Part shown: positions 1 to 8,774 of the stretch, in pieces
Layout: each line of letters opens with the position of its first letter
Numbering within the stretch: position 1 is the stretch's first letter
Assembly: GCA_024304875.1 (NCBI GenBank)
Contig: JAMWZF010000013.1
Coordinates: 1 to 21,511 of the forward strand
Direction: 5' to 3'
Origin: Paracoccaceae bacterium
Lineage (GTDB): Bacteria; Pseudomonadota; Alphaproteobacteria; Rhodobacterales; Rhodobacteraceae
Length of the DNA: 21,511 bases
Translations under genes and position numbers: made by a program
The notes under the pieces: generated by a model
What the model was told of the DNA's origin: nothing
Seen by the model: only the letters and a program-made list of their open reading frames with translations
Databases searched by the model: none

Positions 1-1
1 C

Positions 2-3000
2 CGCCTGTTCGACCGACTGGGCGGCTGGGCGATGCTGCCGGACGGTCGCCTGGCGGAGGAACTGGTCAAGCTGGGGTCGGACAAGGACCTGTCGCCCGCG
101 CGCCTCGCCGGTGCCCGACGCCTGTTCGCCCGCGCGATCGAGGCGCCGGGCGGGTTGCGGATCCAGACGATCCACGCCTTCTGCGCCGCGCTTCTGCGCC
201 GGTTCCCTCTCGAGGCCGGGGTCAGTCCGCAGTTCCAGGAAATGGACGACCGGGCCGGCGCGCTCATGCGGGCCGAGATCGCCGATCAGCTGGCAGAGGA
301 CCGGCCCGACCTGACCGGCCCCGTCGCACTTCGCCACAACGGAGAGGAGTTCGACCGCTTTCTGGCTGGAATAGGGTCGACTTCGGCCTTTGCGAAGCCG
401 CCGGACGAGGCCCGCCTTGCGGCGGCCCTGGGGTCCGAACCCGGCCGGGCCGCGCTCGACCTGATCGCCGATCTGCGGTCGCCGGATGTGGCCGTCACCC
501 TGCGGCGGCTGCGGGACCTTTGCGCCGCGGGCAGTGCCGCGGACCTCAAGGCCGCGGACAAGCTGTCAGAGCTGCTCGCCGTGCAGCCTCTGGACCTCGG
601 CGGCTTTGCCGCGCTGACCGGCCTGATGCTGTTCGGCAAGGGGGCCAAGGCGCCTTTCGCCGCCAAGATCGGGAGCTTTCCGACCAAGGGGACCCAGGCG
701 AAGGACCCAGGGCTGATCGCCGAGGTCGAGGACATCATGGCAGTCGTCGAGGATCTGCGCCCCCGCGTCCTGGCCCAGCTGGCACATGCCGACAGCCTCG
801 CCCTTCATCGGTACGGTCACGCCTTCCACAGTCTCTATTCCGCCCGAAAGCTGCGTGAAGCGCGGGTGGATTTCGACGACCTGATCGCCAAGGCGCTGGC
901 CCTCCTGACCGACCGCGCCGTGGCGGACTGGGTGCTGTTCAAGCTCGACGGCGGCATCGACCACATCCTCGTGGACGAGGCGCAGGACACCAGCCCGGAC
1001 CAGTGGCGGGTGGTTCGGACCCTGGCCGAGGATTTCGCCGCCGGAGAGGGGGCACGGCCCGAGCTGCGGCGGACGCTCTTCGTCGTGGGGGACAAGAAGC
1101 AGTCGATCTATTCCTTCCAGGGCGCCGATCCGGCCGAGTTCGACCGGATGCGCGCCCACTTCGCCGGGGCCCTCGACGCGGCGCAGGACCGGCTGATCGA
1201 CGTGCCGCTGGAACATTCGTTCCGGTCCTCCCCCGCGATCCTCGGGACCGTCGACCGGGTCTTCACCGGGCCCGAGGCAGATGGCGTCGAGGAACACATC
1301 AACCACATCGCCTTTCGCGGCGACATGCCGGGACGGGTGGACCTCTGGCCCGTTGTGGAGGCCGAGAAGGCACCCGATCCGCCGCCCTGGAACCAGCCCC
1401 TCGACCGGGTGGCGCCGACCGACCCCAAGTTGCGGCTGGCGCAGGAGATCGCGGCGAACATCCGGGGGATGATCGACAGCAGGGTCATGCTGCCCCGGAA
1501 GCGGCTCGAGTCGGGCGAATGGACGGCCAGCCCGGTGACCGAGGGCGACATTCTGATCCTTGTCCGCGGGCGGATCTCGGGCCTGTTCGAGCATATCATC
1601 CGCGCCTGCAAGGCCGAGGGTCTGAACATCGCCGGGGCCGACCGGCTGCGCATCGGCGGGGAACTGGCGGTCAAGGACCTGGCCGCGCTGCTGCGGTTCC
1701 TCGCCCTGCCCGAGGATGACCTGTCCCTCGCCGCCGCCCTGCGCTCGCCCCTTTTCGGCTGGACCGAGCAGGACCTGTTCCACCTTGCCCATCGCCGGCC
1801 GGCGGGGTCGTACCTCTGGACCGCGCTGCGTGCCGACACGGCCCACCCCGAAACGCTTGCGATGTTGAACGACCTTCGAAAGCAGGCGGATTTCCTGCGC
1901 CCCTACGACCTGATCGACCGGATCCTGAACCGCTGGCGGGGGCGGCATCGCCTCCTGTCGCGGCTGGGGGTCGAGGCGGAGGACGGGATCGACGCGCTGC
2001 TGTCCCAGGCCCTCGCCTTCGAACAGAACGAGGTGCCCAGCCTGACCGGCTTCGTCGGCTGGATGCAGGCGGACGACCTCGAGATCAAGCGCCAGGCGGA
2101 TGCGGCGGGAGACAAGCTGCGGGTGATGACGGTCCACGGGTCCAAGGGCCTCGAGGCGCCTGTCGTGATCCTGCCCGACTGCCACGCCCGGCCGGACAGG
2201 GAACGTGACGACATCATTGCGCTGGACGGCCAGCCGATCTGGAAGCCCCGCGCCGACGACATGCCGCCCCGGCTCACCGAAGAGATCGCCGCGCGGCGCG
2301 AGGACCGGGCGCGCGAGGCGCGGCGGCTGCTCTATGTCGGGATGACCCGGGCCGAAAGCTGGCTCATCGTCGGCGCGGCCGGCGACCTCGGCAAGGAGCC
2401 GGGCGACAGCTGGCACGGGACCATCGCCGCGGGGCTGGAGCAGGGCGCGACCGAGGAGCTGGAGACGCCCTTCGGCCCCGGGCTGCGGCACGAAACCGGG
2501 GATTGGGCCGCGATGGTTCCGGCCGTGGACGACCGTGCCGAGCAGTCGGCGCCCATTTCCTTGCCGGACTACGGTCCCGCCGAAACGATACCCGACATCG
2601 GCCGGCCGCTGTCCCCGTCGGACCTCGGCGGCGCCAAGGTGATCCCGGGCGAAACGGACGATGCGACCGACGGAGAGGCGGCGCGGGCACGGGGCACGGC
2701 GCTGCACCTGCTGCTGGAGCCCCTGCCCTCCGCGCCCGCCGAAGACCGGGCGGAAATCGCCCGCCAGATCGTCTCGGCCGTGCCGCCCGACGATGCCGTG
2801 CCCGACCGCGACGCGCTGGTGGCCGATGCCCTCGCCCTCGTCGGGTCAGAGCAGCTGGCGCCGGTGTTCGCCGCAGGTGGGCTGACCGAAGTGACCCTCA
2901 GCGCGACCCTGCGCGGGCGGCCCTTCCTCGGCGCCATCGACCGGCTGGTCGTGACCGACACCCGCGTCCTGGCCATCGACTACAAGAGCAACCGGCTGGT

Positions 3001-3187
3001 CCCGGAGACGTCAGAGGACGTGCCGGAAGGCATCCTGCGCCAGATGGGGGCCTACGCTGCGATGCTGGCAGAGATCTACCCGGACCGGGAGATCGAGACG
3101 GCGATCCTCTGGACCGCGACGGCACAGATGATGCCGCTGCCCCCCGCTCTCGTCATATCCGCCTTTACCTCGGCGCCCCTGCCTTGA
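2..3187 (+). CDS. addA: Double-strand break repair helicase-nuclease AddA (5' end missing)
   Basis: AddA is the UvrD-type helicase plus nuclease subunit of AddAB, the alphaproteobacterial counterpart of RecBCD, which processes double-strand DNA ends for RecA-dependent repair. The reading frame is open to the left window edge, so the N-terminus with the Walker A motif lies outside; the first ATG in the window (32) is not a credible start. Visible superfamily 1 motifs are DEAQDTS (974-994, Walker B/motif II), GDKKQS (1088-1105, motif III), MTVHGSKG (2126-2149, motif V) and YVGMTRAE (2333-2356, motif VI). The C-terminus carries the RecB-family nuclease signature, GAID (2930-2941) and DYKS (2978-2989), followed by QMGAY. 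addB would be expected just upstream, outside the window. The gene ends 60 bp before trxA on the same strand. Identification is secure. Confidence 0.95.
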   Translation, partial: RLFDRLGGWAMLPDGRLAEELVKLGSDKDLSPARLAGARRLFARAIEAPGGLRIQTIHAFCAALLRRFPLEAGVSPQFQEMDDRAGALMRAEIADQLAEDRPDLTGPVALRHNGEEFDRFLAGIGSTSAFAKPPDEARLAAALGSEPGRAALDLIADLRSPDVAVTLRRLRDLCAAGSAADLKAADKLSELLAVQPLDLGGFAALTGLMLFGKGAKAPFAAKIGSFPTKGTQAKDPGLIAEVEDIMAVVEDLRPRVLAQLAHADSLALHRYGHAFHSLYSARKLREARVDFDDLIAKALALLTDRAVADWVLFKLDGGIDHILVDEAQDTSPDQWRVVRTLAEDFAAGEGARPELRRTLFVVGDKKQSIYSFQGADPAEFDRMRAHFAGALDAAQDRLIDVPLEHSFRSSPAILGTVDRVFTGPEADGVEEHINHIAFRGDMPGRVDLWPVVEAEKAPDPPPWNQPLDRVAPTDPKLRLAQEIAANIRGMIDSRVMLPRKRLESGEWTASPVTEGDILILVRGRISGLFEHIIRACKAEGLNIAGADRLRIGGELAVKDLAALLRFLALPEDDLSLAAALRSPLFGWTEQDLFHLAHRRPAGSYLWTALRADTAHPETLAMLNDLRKQADFLRPYDLIDRILNRWRGRHRLLSRLGVEAEDGIDALLSQALAFEQNEVPSLTGFVGWMQADDLEIKRQADAAGDKLRVMTVHGSKGLEAPVVILPDCHARPDRERDDIIALDGQPIWKPRADDMPPRLTEEIAARREDRAREARRLLYVGMTRAESWLIVGAAGDLGKEPGDSWHGTIAAGLEQGATEELETPFGPGLRHETGDWAAMVPAVDDRAEQSAPISLPDYGPAETIPDIGRPLSPSDLGGAKVIPGETDDATDGEAARARGTALHLLLEPLPSAPAEDRAEIARQIVSAVPPDDAVPDRDALVADALALVGSEQLAPVFAAGGLTEVTLSATLRGRPFLGAIDRLVVTDTRVLAIDYKSNRLVPETSEDVPEGILRQMGAYAAMLAEIYPDREIETAILWTATAQMMPLPPALVISAFTSAPLP

Positions 3188-3212
3188 CCAAACCGGGGGC
3201 CGTCCATAGGTT
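3184..3212 (+). promoter_or_regulatory. Possible sigma70-type promoter for trxA
   Basis: TTGACC (3184-3189, overlapping the addA stop codon) and TAGGTT (3207-3212) are separated by 17 nt, about 35 bp before the trxA start. The -35 fits well and the -10 is weak. Read-through from addA is the alternative. Confidence 0.3.
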
Positions 3213-3247
3213 CCAACCTCGATATCTTGCGCCGAAGGAGAGGCCTT

Positions 3248-3568
3248 ATGGCAACTGTAGCTGCTACTGACGATACGTTCGACGCCGAGGTCCGGCAGTC
3301 CGACATCCCGGTCGTCGTCGATTTCTGGGCCGAATGGTGCGGTCCGTGCAAACAGATCGGCCCGGCGCTCGAGGAAATTTCCGAGGACATGGCCGGCAAG
3401 GTCAAGATCGTGAAGGTCAACGTGGACGAGAACCCGAACTCGCCGGCGCAGCTGGGCGTTCGCGGCATTCCCGCGCTGTTCATCTTCAAGGACGGCGAGA
3501 TCGTGGCCAACAAGGCTGGCGCCGCCCCCAAGGCCGCGCTTCAGGGCTGGATCAACGACAGCCTCTGA
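3248..3568 (+). CDS. trxA: Thioredoxin
   Basis: This is a 106-residue cytoplasmic thioredoxin, a protein disulfide reductase recycled by thioredoxin reductase that supplies electrons to enzymes such as ribonucleotide reductase. The active site WCGPC is at residues 30-34, preceded by the usual VVVDFWAEW strand, and the cis-proline loop (GIPAL) is near residue 75. Length and motifs match classical TrxA. I choose the ATG at 3248 because GAAGGAG at 3234-3240 sits 7 nt upstream; the frame is open further upstream, but those residues (MRRRRGL) are not thioredoxin-like and would include the ribosome binding site. It lies 60 bp after addA and ends just before an intrinsic terminator, so it closes the transcription unit. 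Confidence 0.97.
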   Translation: MATVAATDDTFDAEVRQSDIPVVVDFWAEWCGPCKQIGPALEEISEDMAGKVKIVKVNVDENPNSPAQLGVRGIPALFIFKDGEIVANKAGAAPKAALQGWINDSL

Positions 3569-3588
3569 ACGTTTCCACCGTTACCGAC

Positions 3589-3615
3589 AAGGGCGCCCCT
3601 CGCGGCGCCCTTTTT
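3589..3615 (+). terminator. Intrinsic terminator after trxA
   Basis: A perfect 7-bp GC stem, GGGCGCC (3591-3597) and GGCGCCC (3604-3610), with a 6-nt loop is followed by five T (3611-3615). Two A at 3589-3590 extend the stem by pairing with the T run. It lies 20 nt after the trxA stop and separates addA-trxA from hslV. Confidence 0.9.
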
Positions 3616-3679
3616 CGTGCCCGGGTTGCCGGGCGGGGCCAGCGGGCATAAGTCCGGGCCAGCAGACAGGAGACCCATC

Positions 3680-4240
3680 ATGGCGGATACCGATTTTCCC
3701 GGCTGGCACGGCACCACGATCCTGGCGGTGCGCAAGGGCGGCAAGGTGGTGGTCGCGGGTGACGGGCAGGTGAGCCTCGGCAATACCGTCATCAAGGGCA
3801 CCGCCCGCAAGGTCCGCCGCCTGTCCCCCGGCGGGTCCGACGTCGTCTGCGGCTTCGCCGGCTCCACCGCCGACGCCTTCACCCTGCTGGAGCGACTGGA
3901 GAAGAAGCTGGAAGCCTCGCCGGGGCAGCTGCAACGCGCGAGCGTGGAGCTGGCCAAGGACTGGCGGACGGACAAGTACCTGCAGAAGCTGGAAGCCTTC
4001 CTGATCGTCACCGACGGCTCCGACCTCTACGTCATCACCGGCGCCGGCGACGTGCTGGAGCCCGAGCATGACGTGACCGCCATCGGGTCGGGCGGCAACT
4101 ACGCCCTGTCCGCCGCGCGGGCGCTGATGGACACGGATCTGGATGCCGAGGCCATCGCCCGCAAGGCCATGGCGATCGCGGCGGACATCTGCGTCTACAC
4201 GAACGGCAACCTGACCGTGGAGTCGATCGGCTCGGCCTGA
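3680..4240 (+). CDS. hslV: ATP-dependent protease proteolytic subunit HslV
   Basis: HslV is the threonine protease core of the HslUV (ClpQY) complex, a bacterial proteasome-like double ring that degrades misfolded and regulatory proteins unfolded by the HslU ATPase. The 186-residue product begins with a short propeptide (MADTDFPGWHG), after which Thr12-Thr13 would form the mature N-terminus with catalytic Thr12, corresponding to the E. coli TTI start. The following AGDGQVSLGNT, KVRRL, GFAGSTADAFTL, ELAKDWRTDK and AIGSGGNYA segments are standard HslV. The start at 3680 has AGGAG (3668-3672) 7 nt upstream; an in-frame ATG at 3617 would overlap the terminator region and is rejected. Unlike the common hslVU operon, hslU does not follow: two reverse-strand genes intervene. 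The last 46 bp overlap the converging phosphoesterase gene. Confidence 0.97.
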   Translation: MADTDFPGWHGTTILAVRKGGKVVVAGDGQVSLGNTVIKGTARKVRRLSPGGSDVVCGFAGSTADAFTLLERLEKKLEASPGQLQRASVELAKDWRTDKYLQKLEAFLIVTDGSDLYVITGAGDVLEPEHDVTAIGSGGNYALSAARALMDTDLDAEAIARKAMAIAADICVYTNGNLTVESIGSA

Positions 4241-5022
4241 CCGACGCGGCGCCAGACGCCCTCCTCGTCCCGGAAGGTATTGCGCGCGACCTCGTCGAAC
4301 TCCCTGCCCTCGGAGGCCAGGGTCATCACCGTCACCGTCCCGTCCTTGATGTCGAGGATGTTGAAGCTGTTCGGTTCGCCCCTCTGACGGGTCGACAGCC
4401 CGGTGCCGGCCTGGACGAACAGCAGGCCCGGCGCGGCGCGGAAGGGGGCGACGATGGTGTTGTGCAGGTGGCCGGACAGGACGATCTGCGCGCCGCATTC
4501 GGCGAATTCGGCCAGCGCGACGCCGGCGCCCTTCATCAGCCGCTTGTCCACCTCGGGTCCGTGCTGAAGCGGGTGGTGCAGGGCGATGACGTGGCAACGT
4601 TCGCCCGTGTCGCGGAACCGGGCGCAAGTGCGGACGATCCGGCGTTGGGACAGTCGGCCGCGCTGCCAGGAGAAGCGGTTGACCGTGTTCACGCCGACGA
4701 CGACGGTGTCCTGGTTTTCCCACCTCGGTTCCAGATCGGCGTCGATGGCGTGGCGATAGCGCCGCCAGGGCGCGAACATCCGCACCCAGATTTCATCCAG
4801 CGGCGTGTCGTGGTTTCCGGGCACGCCCAGCCACGGGGCGCTCAGCCGGTCGAGGAAGTCCCGCGCGGCGGCGAACTGGCTGGACCGGGCCCGCTGGGTG
4901 AAGTCGCCCGAGACGACCACGAGATCGGGGTCGGCCACCTCGATCGCCTTCAGCAGGAGGGGTTCCATGTCCGGACTGTGCTTGCCGAAATGCAGGTCGG
5001 AAAGGTGGACGAGCCGGGTCAT
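4195..5022 (-). CDS. Calcineurin-like metallophosphoesterase, CpdA-like
   Basis: This 275-residue cytoplasmic protein has the full two-metal phosphoesterase signature: SDLH (8-11), GDF (39-41), GNHD (69-72), a histidine in ALHHPL and GHLH near the end of the core. The substrate cannot be read from the sequence. The class includes cyclic-nucleotide phosphodiesterases (CpdA), phospholipid-cleaving enzymes and nucleases; I see none of the SKR..NW-type sequence I recall in PlcP phospholipases. The ATG at 5020-5022 overlaps the TGA of the upstream lipid kinase gene (ATGA), so the two are translationally coupled and probably work on related substrates, which is inference. Its 3' end overlaps hslV by 46 bp in convergent orientation. 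Confidence 0.85.
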   Translation of the reverse strand: MTRLVHLSDLHFGKHSPDMEPLLLKAIEVADPDLVVVSGDFTQRARSSQFAAARDFLDRLSAPWLGVPGNHDTPLDEIWVRMFAPWRRYRHAIDADLEPRWENQDTVVVGVNTVNRFSWQRGRLSQRRIVRTCARFRDTGERCHVIALHHPLQHGPEVDKRLMKGAGVALAEFAECGAQIVLSGHLHNTIVAPFRAAPGLLFVQAGTGLSTRQRGEPNSFNILDIKDGTVTVMTLASEGREFDEVARNTFRDEEGVWRRVGQAEPIDSTVRLPFV

Positions 5023-5957
5023 TCGGCCTCGTGCGCCGGGTGGACGAGGGCGAGCGTCTCGTCCGACATGGCGATCCGGAGCGTCCCGCTCTCGTATCGC
5101 TTTTCCCCGTCGTAGGCGATCAGCGTGCGGCGGCCGCCCTCGACCTCGATGGTAAGCGCGTCCGTCTCGATCAGCTCGTAGTCCTTCCCGACCGCCGCGG
5201 TGCGCAGTGTCAGGCGGGTGGTGGCGCGGAACAGCTGCCACCGCGTTCCGGCCTTGATGACAAGCACGGCGAAGCCGCCCTGCTCGATCGCATCGGTCCC
5301 CTCGAGGCCGAAGCGGGCGAACTGGTAGGCGGAGCGGCCGACGAAGACCATCGCCGTGCGGTGCGTCTGCGGCCCCTGCCCATGGTCGATGGTCACCTTG
5401 AGCGGCTTGCGGAACCGCAGGAAGGCCTTGATGACCGACCAGTAGGCCAGCACCCGGCGGCGGCCCCAGCGGGCGTAGATGTCCTCGCGCTCGCGCAGGA
5501 TGGCGGGGTAGATGCCGATGCTGACGTTGTTGAGGAAGACCTGGTCGTTGACCTTGGCCAGCCGGGTCTCGTGGACCTCGCCGGTTCTGATCTGTTCCGC
5601 CGCCTCAACCGGCTCTTCGGACAGGCCGAGGCCGCGGGCGAAATAGTTGAAGGTGCCCATCGGCAGGACGCCGAGCGGGGTGTTGGTGCCAAGCAGGGCC
5701 GAGGCAATGGCCATCGCCGTGCCATCCCCACCGCAGGACAGGACGAGGCCCGCGCCGTCTTTCGATGCCTTGCGGGCGGTCCTGGCGATGTCGTCTCCCT
5801 TGCCGACCAGCCGCAGTTCGGCGCCCAGCGCCTCCTTGACCCGGTCGATCACCTCGGCGTCGCGCGAATTGCGGCCCGAGCCGGGGTTGGCCACCATCAC
5901 GATGGGGCCGTCCCAGTCGGGGCCGGGTGTGGCGCTCTGATCTTCGGCGAGGGTCAT
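5019..5957 (-). CDS. Diacylglycerol/lipid kinase family protein (DAGK catalytic domain)
   Basis: This 312-residue member of the YegS/DagK/LCB5 lipid kinase family would phosphorylate a lipid hydroxyl, for example diacylglycerol to phosphatidate, at the inner membrane surface. It shows the nucleotide-binding NPGSGRN (24-30), the hallmark GGDGT (76-80) and the conserved PMGTFNYFARGLG stretch; the C-terminal beta-rich half contains IAYDGE, also typical. The exact lipid is unknown. I choose the ATG at 5955-5957 because AAGGAG (complement of 5967-5972) lies 9 nt upstream; longer in-frame starts run into the promoter region shared with hslU. The stop codon overlaps the start of the phosphoesterase gene, forming a two-gene leftward operon. 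Confidence 0.85.
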   Translation of the reverse strand: MTLAEDQSATPGPDWDGPIVMVANPGSGRNSRDAEVIDRVKEALGAELRLVGKGDDIARTARKASKDGAGLVLSCGGDGTAMAIASALLGTNTPLGVLPMGTFNYFARGLGLSEEPVEAAEQIRTGEVHETRLAKVNDQVFLNNVSIGIYPAILREREDIYARWGRRRVLAYWSVIKAFLRFRKPLKVTIDHGQGPQTHRTAMVFVGRSAYQFARFGLEGTDAIEQGGFAVLVIKAGTRWQLFRATTRLTLRTAAVGKDYELIETDALTIEVEGGRRTLIAYDGEKRYESGTLRIAMSDETLALVHPAHEAE

Positions 5958-5978
5958 GTCCTCGGACTCCTTCTCCGG

Positions 5979-5994
5979 CGGCGGCATGCCGCCG
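5979..5994. repeat. 16-bp perfect palindrome in the hslU/lipid kinase divergent region
   Basis: CGGCGGCATGCCGCCG reads identically on both strands. It lies 6 nt upstream of the lipid kinase ribosome binding site, between two divergent genes. It could be an operator or form a short hairpin in the kinase leader; no assigned regulator is recognised. Confidence 0.45.
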
Positions 5995-5997
5995 GGG

Positions 5998-6025
5998 TTG
6001 GAATTCCAGATAGGGTGCGTATGTG
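5998..6025 (+). promoter_or_regulatory. Possible promoter for hslU
   Basis: TTGGAA (5998-6003) and TATGTG (6020-6025) are spaced by 16 nt, within the 99-bp divergent region and about 30 bp before the hslU start. Both hexamers are weak. hslU does need its own promoter because the preceding genes face the other way. Confidence 0.3.
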
Positions 6026-6056
6026 TCCGGTCACGCCAATTGCGCACAGGAACACC

Positions 6057-7361
<1,305 letters not shown>

Positions 7362-7375
7362 CCGAGAGCGGGGAT

Positions 7376-7413
7376 GGCGGGACCTTATCCGCGGGTAAGG
7401 TTCCGCCTTTGTT
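7376..7413 (+). terminator. Intrinsic terminator after hslU
   Basis: A 12-bp stem, GGCGGGACCTTA (7376-7387) pairing with TAAGGTTCCGCC (7396-7407) through one G-T wobble, has an 8-nt loop and is followed by TTTGTT. It begins 15 nt after the hslU stop. The T tract is short, so efficiency is uncertain. Confidence 0.75.
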
Positions 7414-7427
7414 AACAATATATTAAC
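7412..7427 (+). promoter_or_regulatory. Predicted CtrA binding site upstream of the MFS gene
   Basis: TTAA (7412-7415), 7 nt, then TTAAC (7423-7427) is a perfect match to the CtrA consensus TTAA-N7-TTAAC. Such an AT-rich motif is unlikely by chance in this GC-rich DNA. It lies 112 bp before the MFS transporter start and just after the hslU terminator. A TGACGTCA palindrome at 7475-7482 lies between it and the gene. Confidence 0.5.
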
Positions 7428-7538
7428 GACGGTGTCCGTGGCGATCCCGGGTCCCCCTGTCCTGGGCGTGGCCCTGACGTCAAAATATGTGCGCCGAGCA
7501 TCTTTTCTTTCCCGCCGAACAGGCAGAGGAAAGGCGCC

Positions 7539-8774
7539 ATGTCGATTCTGACCTTCCTGCGGGCCAACGCCGCCTTTCTGCTGGCGGGCGTGCTGCTCAC
7601 CTTCACGTCGTCCTATGGGCAGACCTACTTCATCTCGCTCTTCGCCGGCGAGATCCGGGAGGAATTCGGCCTGTCGAATGGCGCCTGGGGCGGGATCTAC
7701 ACCGTGGGCACGATGATTTCGGCCGCGGCGATGGTCTGGGCGGGGACGCTGACGGACGTGTTCCGCGTCAGGGCGCTTCTGTTGATCGTGCTGCCAGGGC
7801 TGGCGCTGGCCTGCGTGGCCATGTCGATCGTGTCCGGGCCGGTCATGCTGATCTTCGTGGTCTTCGCCCTGCGGTTCTTCGGCCAGGGGATGTCGACCCA
7901 GCTGTCCGTGGTCGCCATGGCCCGGTGGTTCGAGGCGCGGCGGGGGACGGCGCTGTCCATCGCCTCGGTCGGCTTCTCGCTCGGGCAGGCGATTCTGCCC
8001 CTGGTCTTCGTGGCGCTGCTGGTCAGCACGAACTGGCGGACGCTCTGGCTGGTCGCGGCGGGGCTGGTCCTGATCGTCATCCCGATGCTCCTGATCCTGC
8101 TTCGGCTGGAGCGGACGCCGCAATCCATTGCCGAGAAGGCCGAGTTCGGGGGGATGGACGGGCTGCACTGGAGTCGCATCCAGATGATGCGCCATCCGCT
8201 GTTCTGGATGATCGTGCCGATGATCATGGGCCCCGCGTCCTGGGGCACGGCACTGTTCTTTCACCAGGTCCACCTGACCGAGGTGAAGGGCTGGCTGCTG
8301 ACGGACTGGGTCGCGTTGATGCCGATCTTCACCATCACGATGATCGTGGCGACCTTCGCCAGCGGGCAGGCGGTGGACAAGTTCGGGGCAGGGCGCGTCG
8401 TGCGGTTCCTGATGCTGCCTTTCGCGATCGGTTTCGCGGTCATCGGCCTGGCTCAGACCATCCCGCAGGCGGGCATCGGCCTTGTCATCTTCGGGATCGG
8501 GCAGGGGATGATGCCGACGGTGCTTGGGTCCTTCTGGGCCGAGTTCTACGGCACCCGTTACCTTGGCGCGATCAAGGCGGGAGGGACGGCGATCATGGTA
8601 CTCGGCACCGCCATCGGGCCGGGGGTCACGGGCGTGCTGATCGATTGGGGGATGAGCTTCGCGCAGCAGCTGGTCTGGCTGGCACTGTATTTCCTCGCGG
8701 CTGGCGCCTTGGCGACCATCGGCGTCGCACGGGCCCGTGCCAGCCTAGCGGGTTCGGGACAGGTAGACGTATAG
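7539..8774 (+). CDS. Major facilitator superfamily (MFS) transporter
   Basis: This 411-residue inner-membrane protein has about 12 hydrophobic segments in two halves and no signal peptide. The first (about residues 10-30) contains FTSSYGQTYFIS, a start I associate with rhodobacterial MFS proteins. The loop 2-3 motif A is degenerate (AGTLTDVFRVR), with a related GQAVDKFGAGR in the second half, and a hydrophilic central loop lies around residues 185-210. The substrate cannot be inferred; monocarboxylate-type or efflux carriers are both possible. The ATG at 7539 has GAGGAAAGG (7526-7533) 5 nt upstream. It stands alone on this strand, after a terminator and a CtrA-like box. Its last 30 bp overlap the converging smr gene. 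Confidence 0.85.
   Translation: MSILTFLRANAAFLLAGVLLTFTSSYGQTYFISLFAGEIREEFGLSNGAWGGIYTVGTMISAAAMVWAGTLTDVFRVRALLLIVLPGLALACVAMSIVSGPVMLIFVVFALRFFGQGMSTQLSVVAMARWFEARRGTALSIASVGFSLGQAILPLVFVALLVSTNWRTLWLVAAGLVLIVIPMLLILLRLERTPQSIAEKAEFGGMDGLHWSRIQMMRHPLFWMIVPMIMGPASWGTALFFHQVHLTEVKGWLLTDWVALMPIFTITMIVATFASGQAVDKFGAGRVVRFLMLPFAIGFAVIGLAQTIPQAGIGLVIFGIGQGMMPTVLGSFWAEFYGTRYLGAIKAGGTAIMVLGTAIGPGVTGVLIDWGMSFAQQLVWLALYFLAAGALATIGVARARASLAGSGQVDV

Noticed and set aside
566..2707. Long reverse-strand frame opposite addA
   Set aside because: Long antisense frames are common in GC-rich genes. The translation is rich in Arg, Gly, Pro and His without motifs, while the plus strand carries all AddA motifs.
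3624..3654. Possible heat-shock or housekeeping promoter before hslV
   Set aside because: TTGCCG with TAAGTC or ATAAGT 16-17 nt later is too poor a match to either class to list as a feature.
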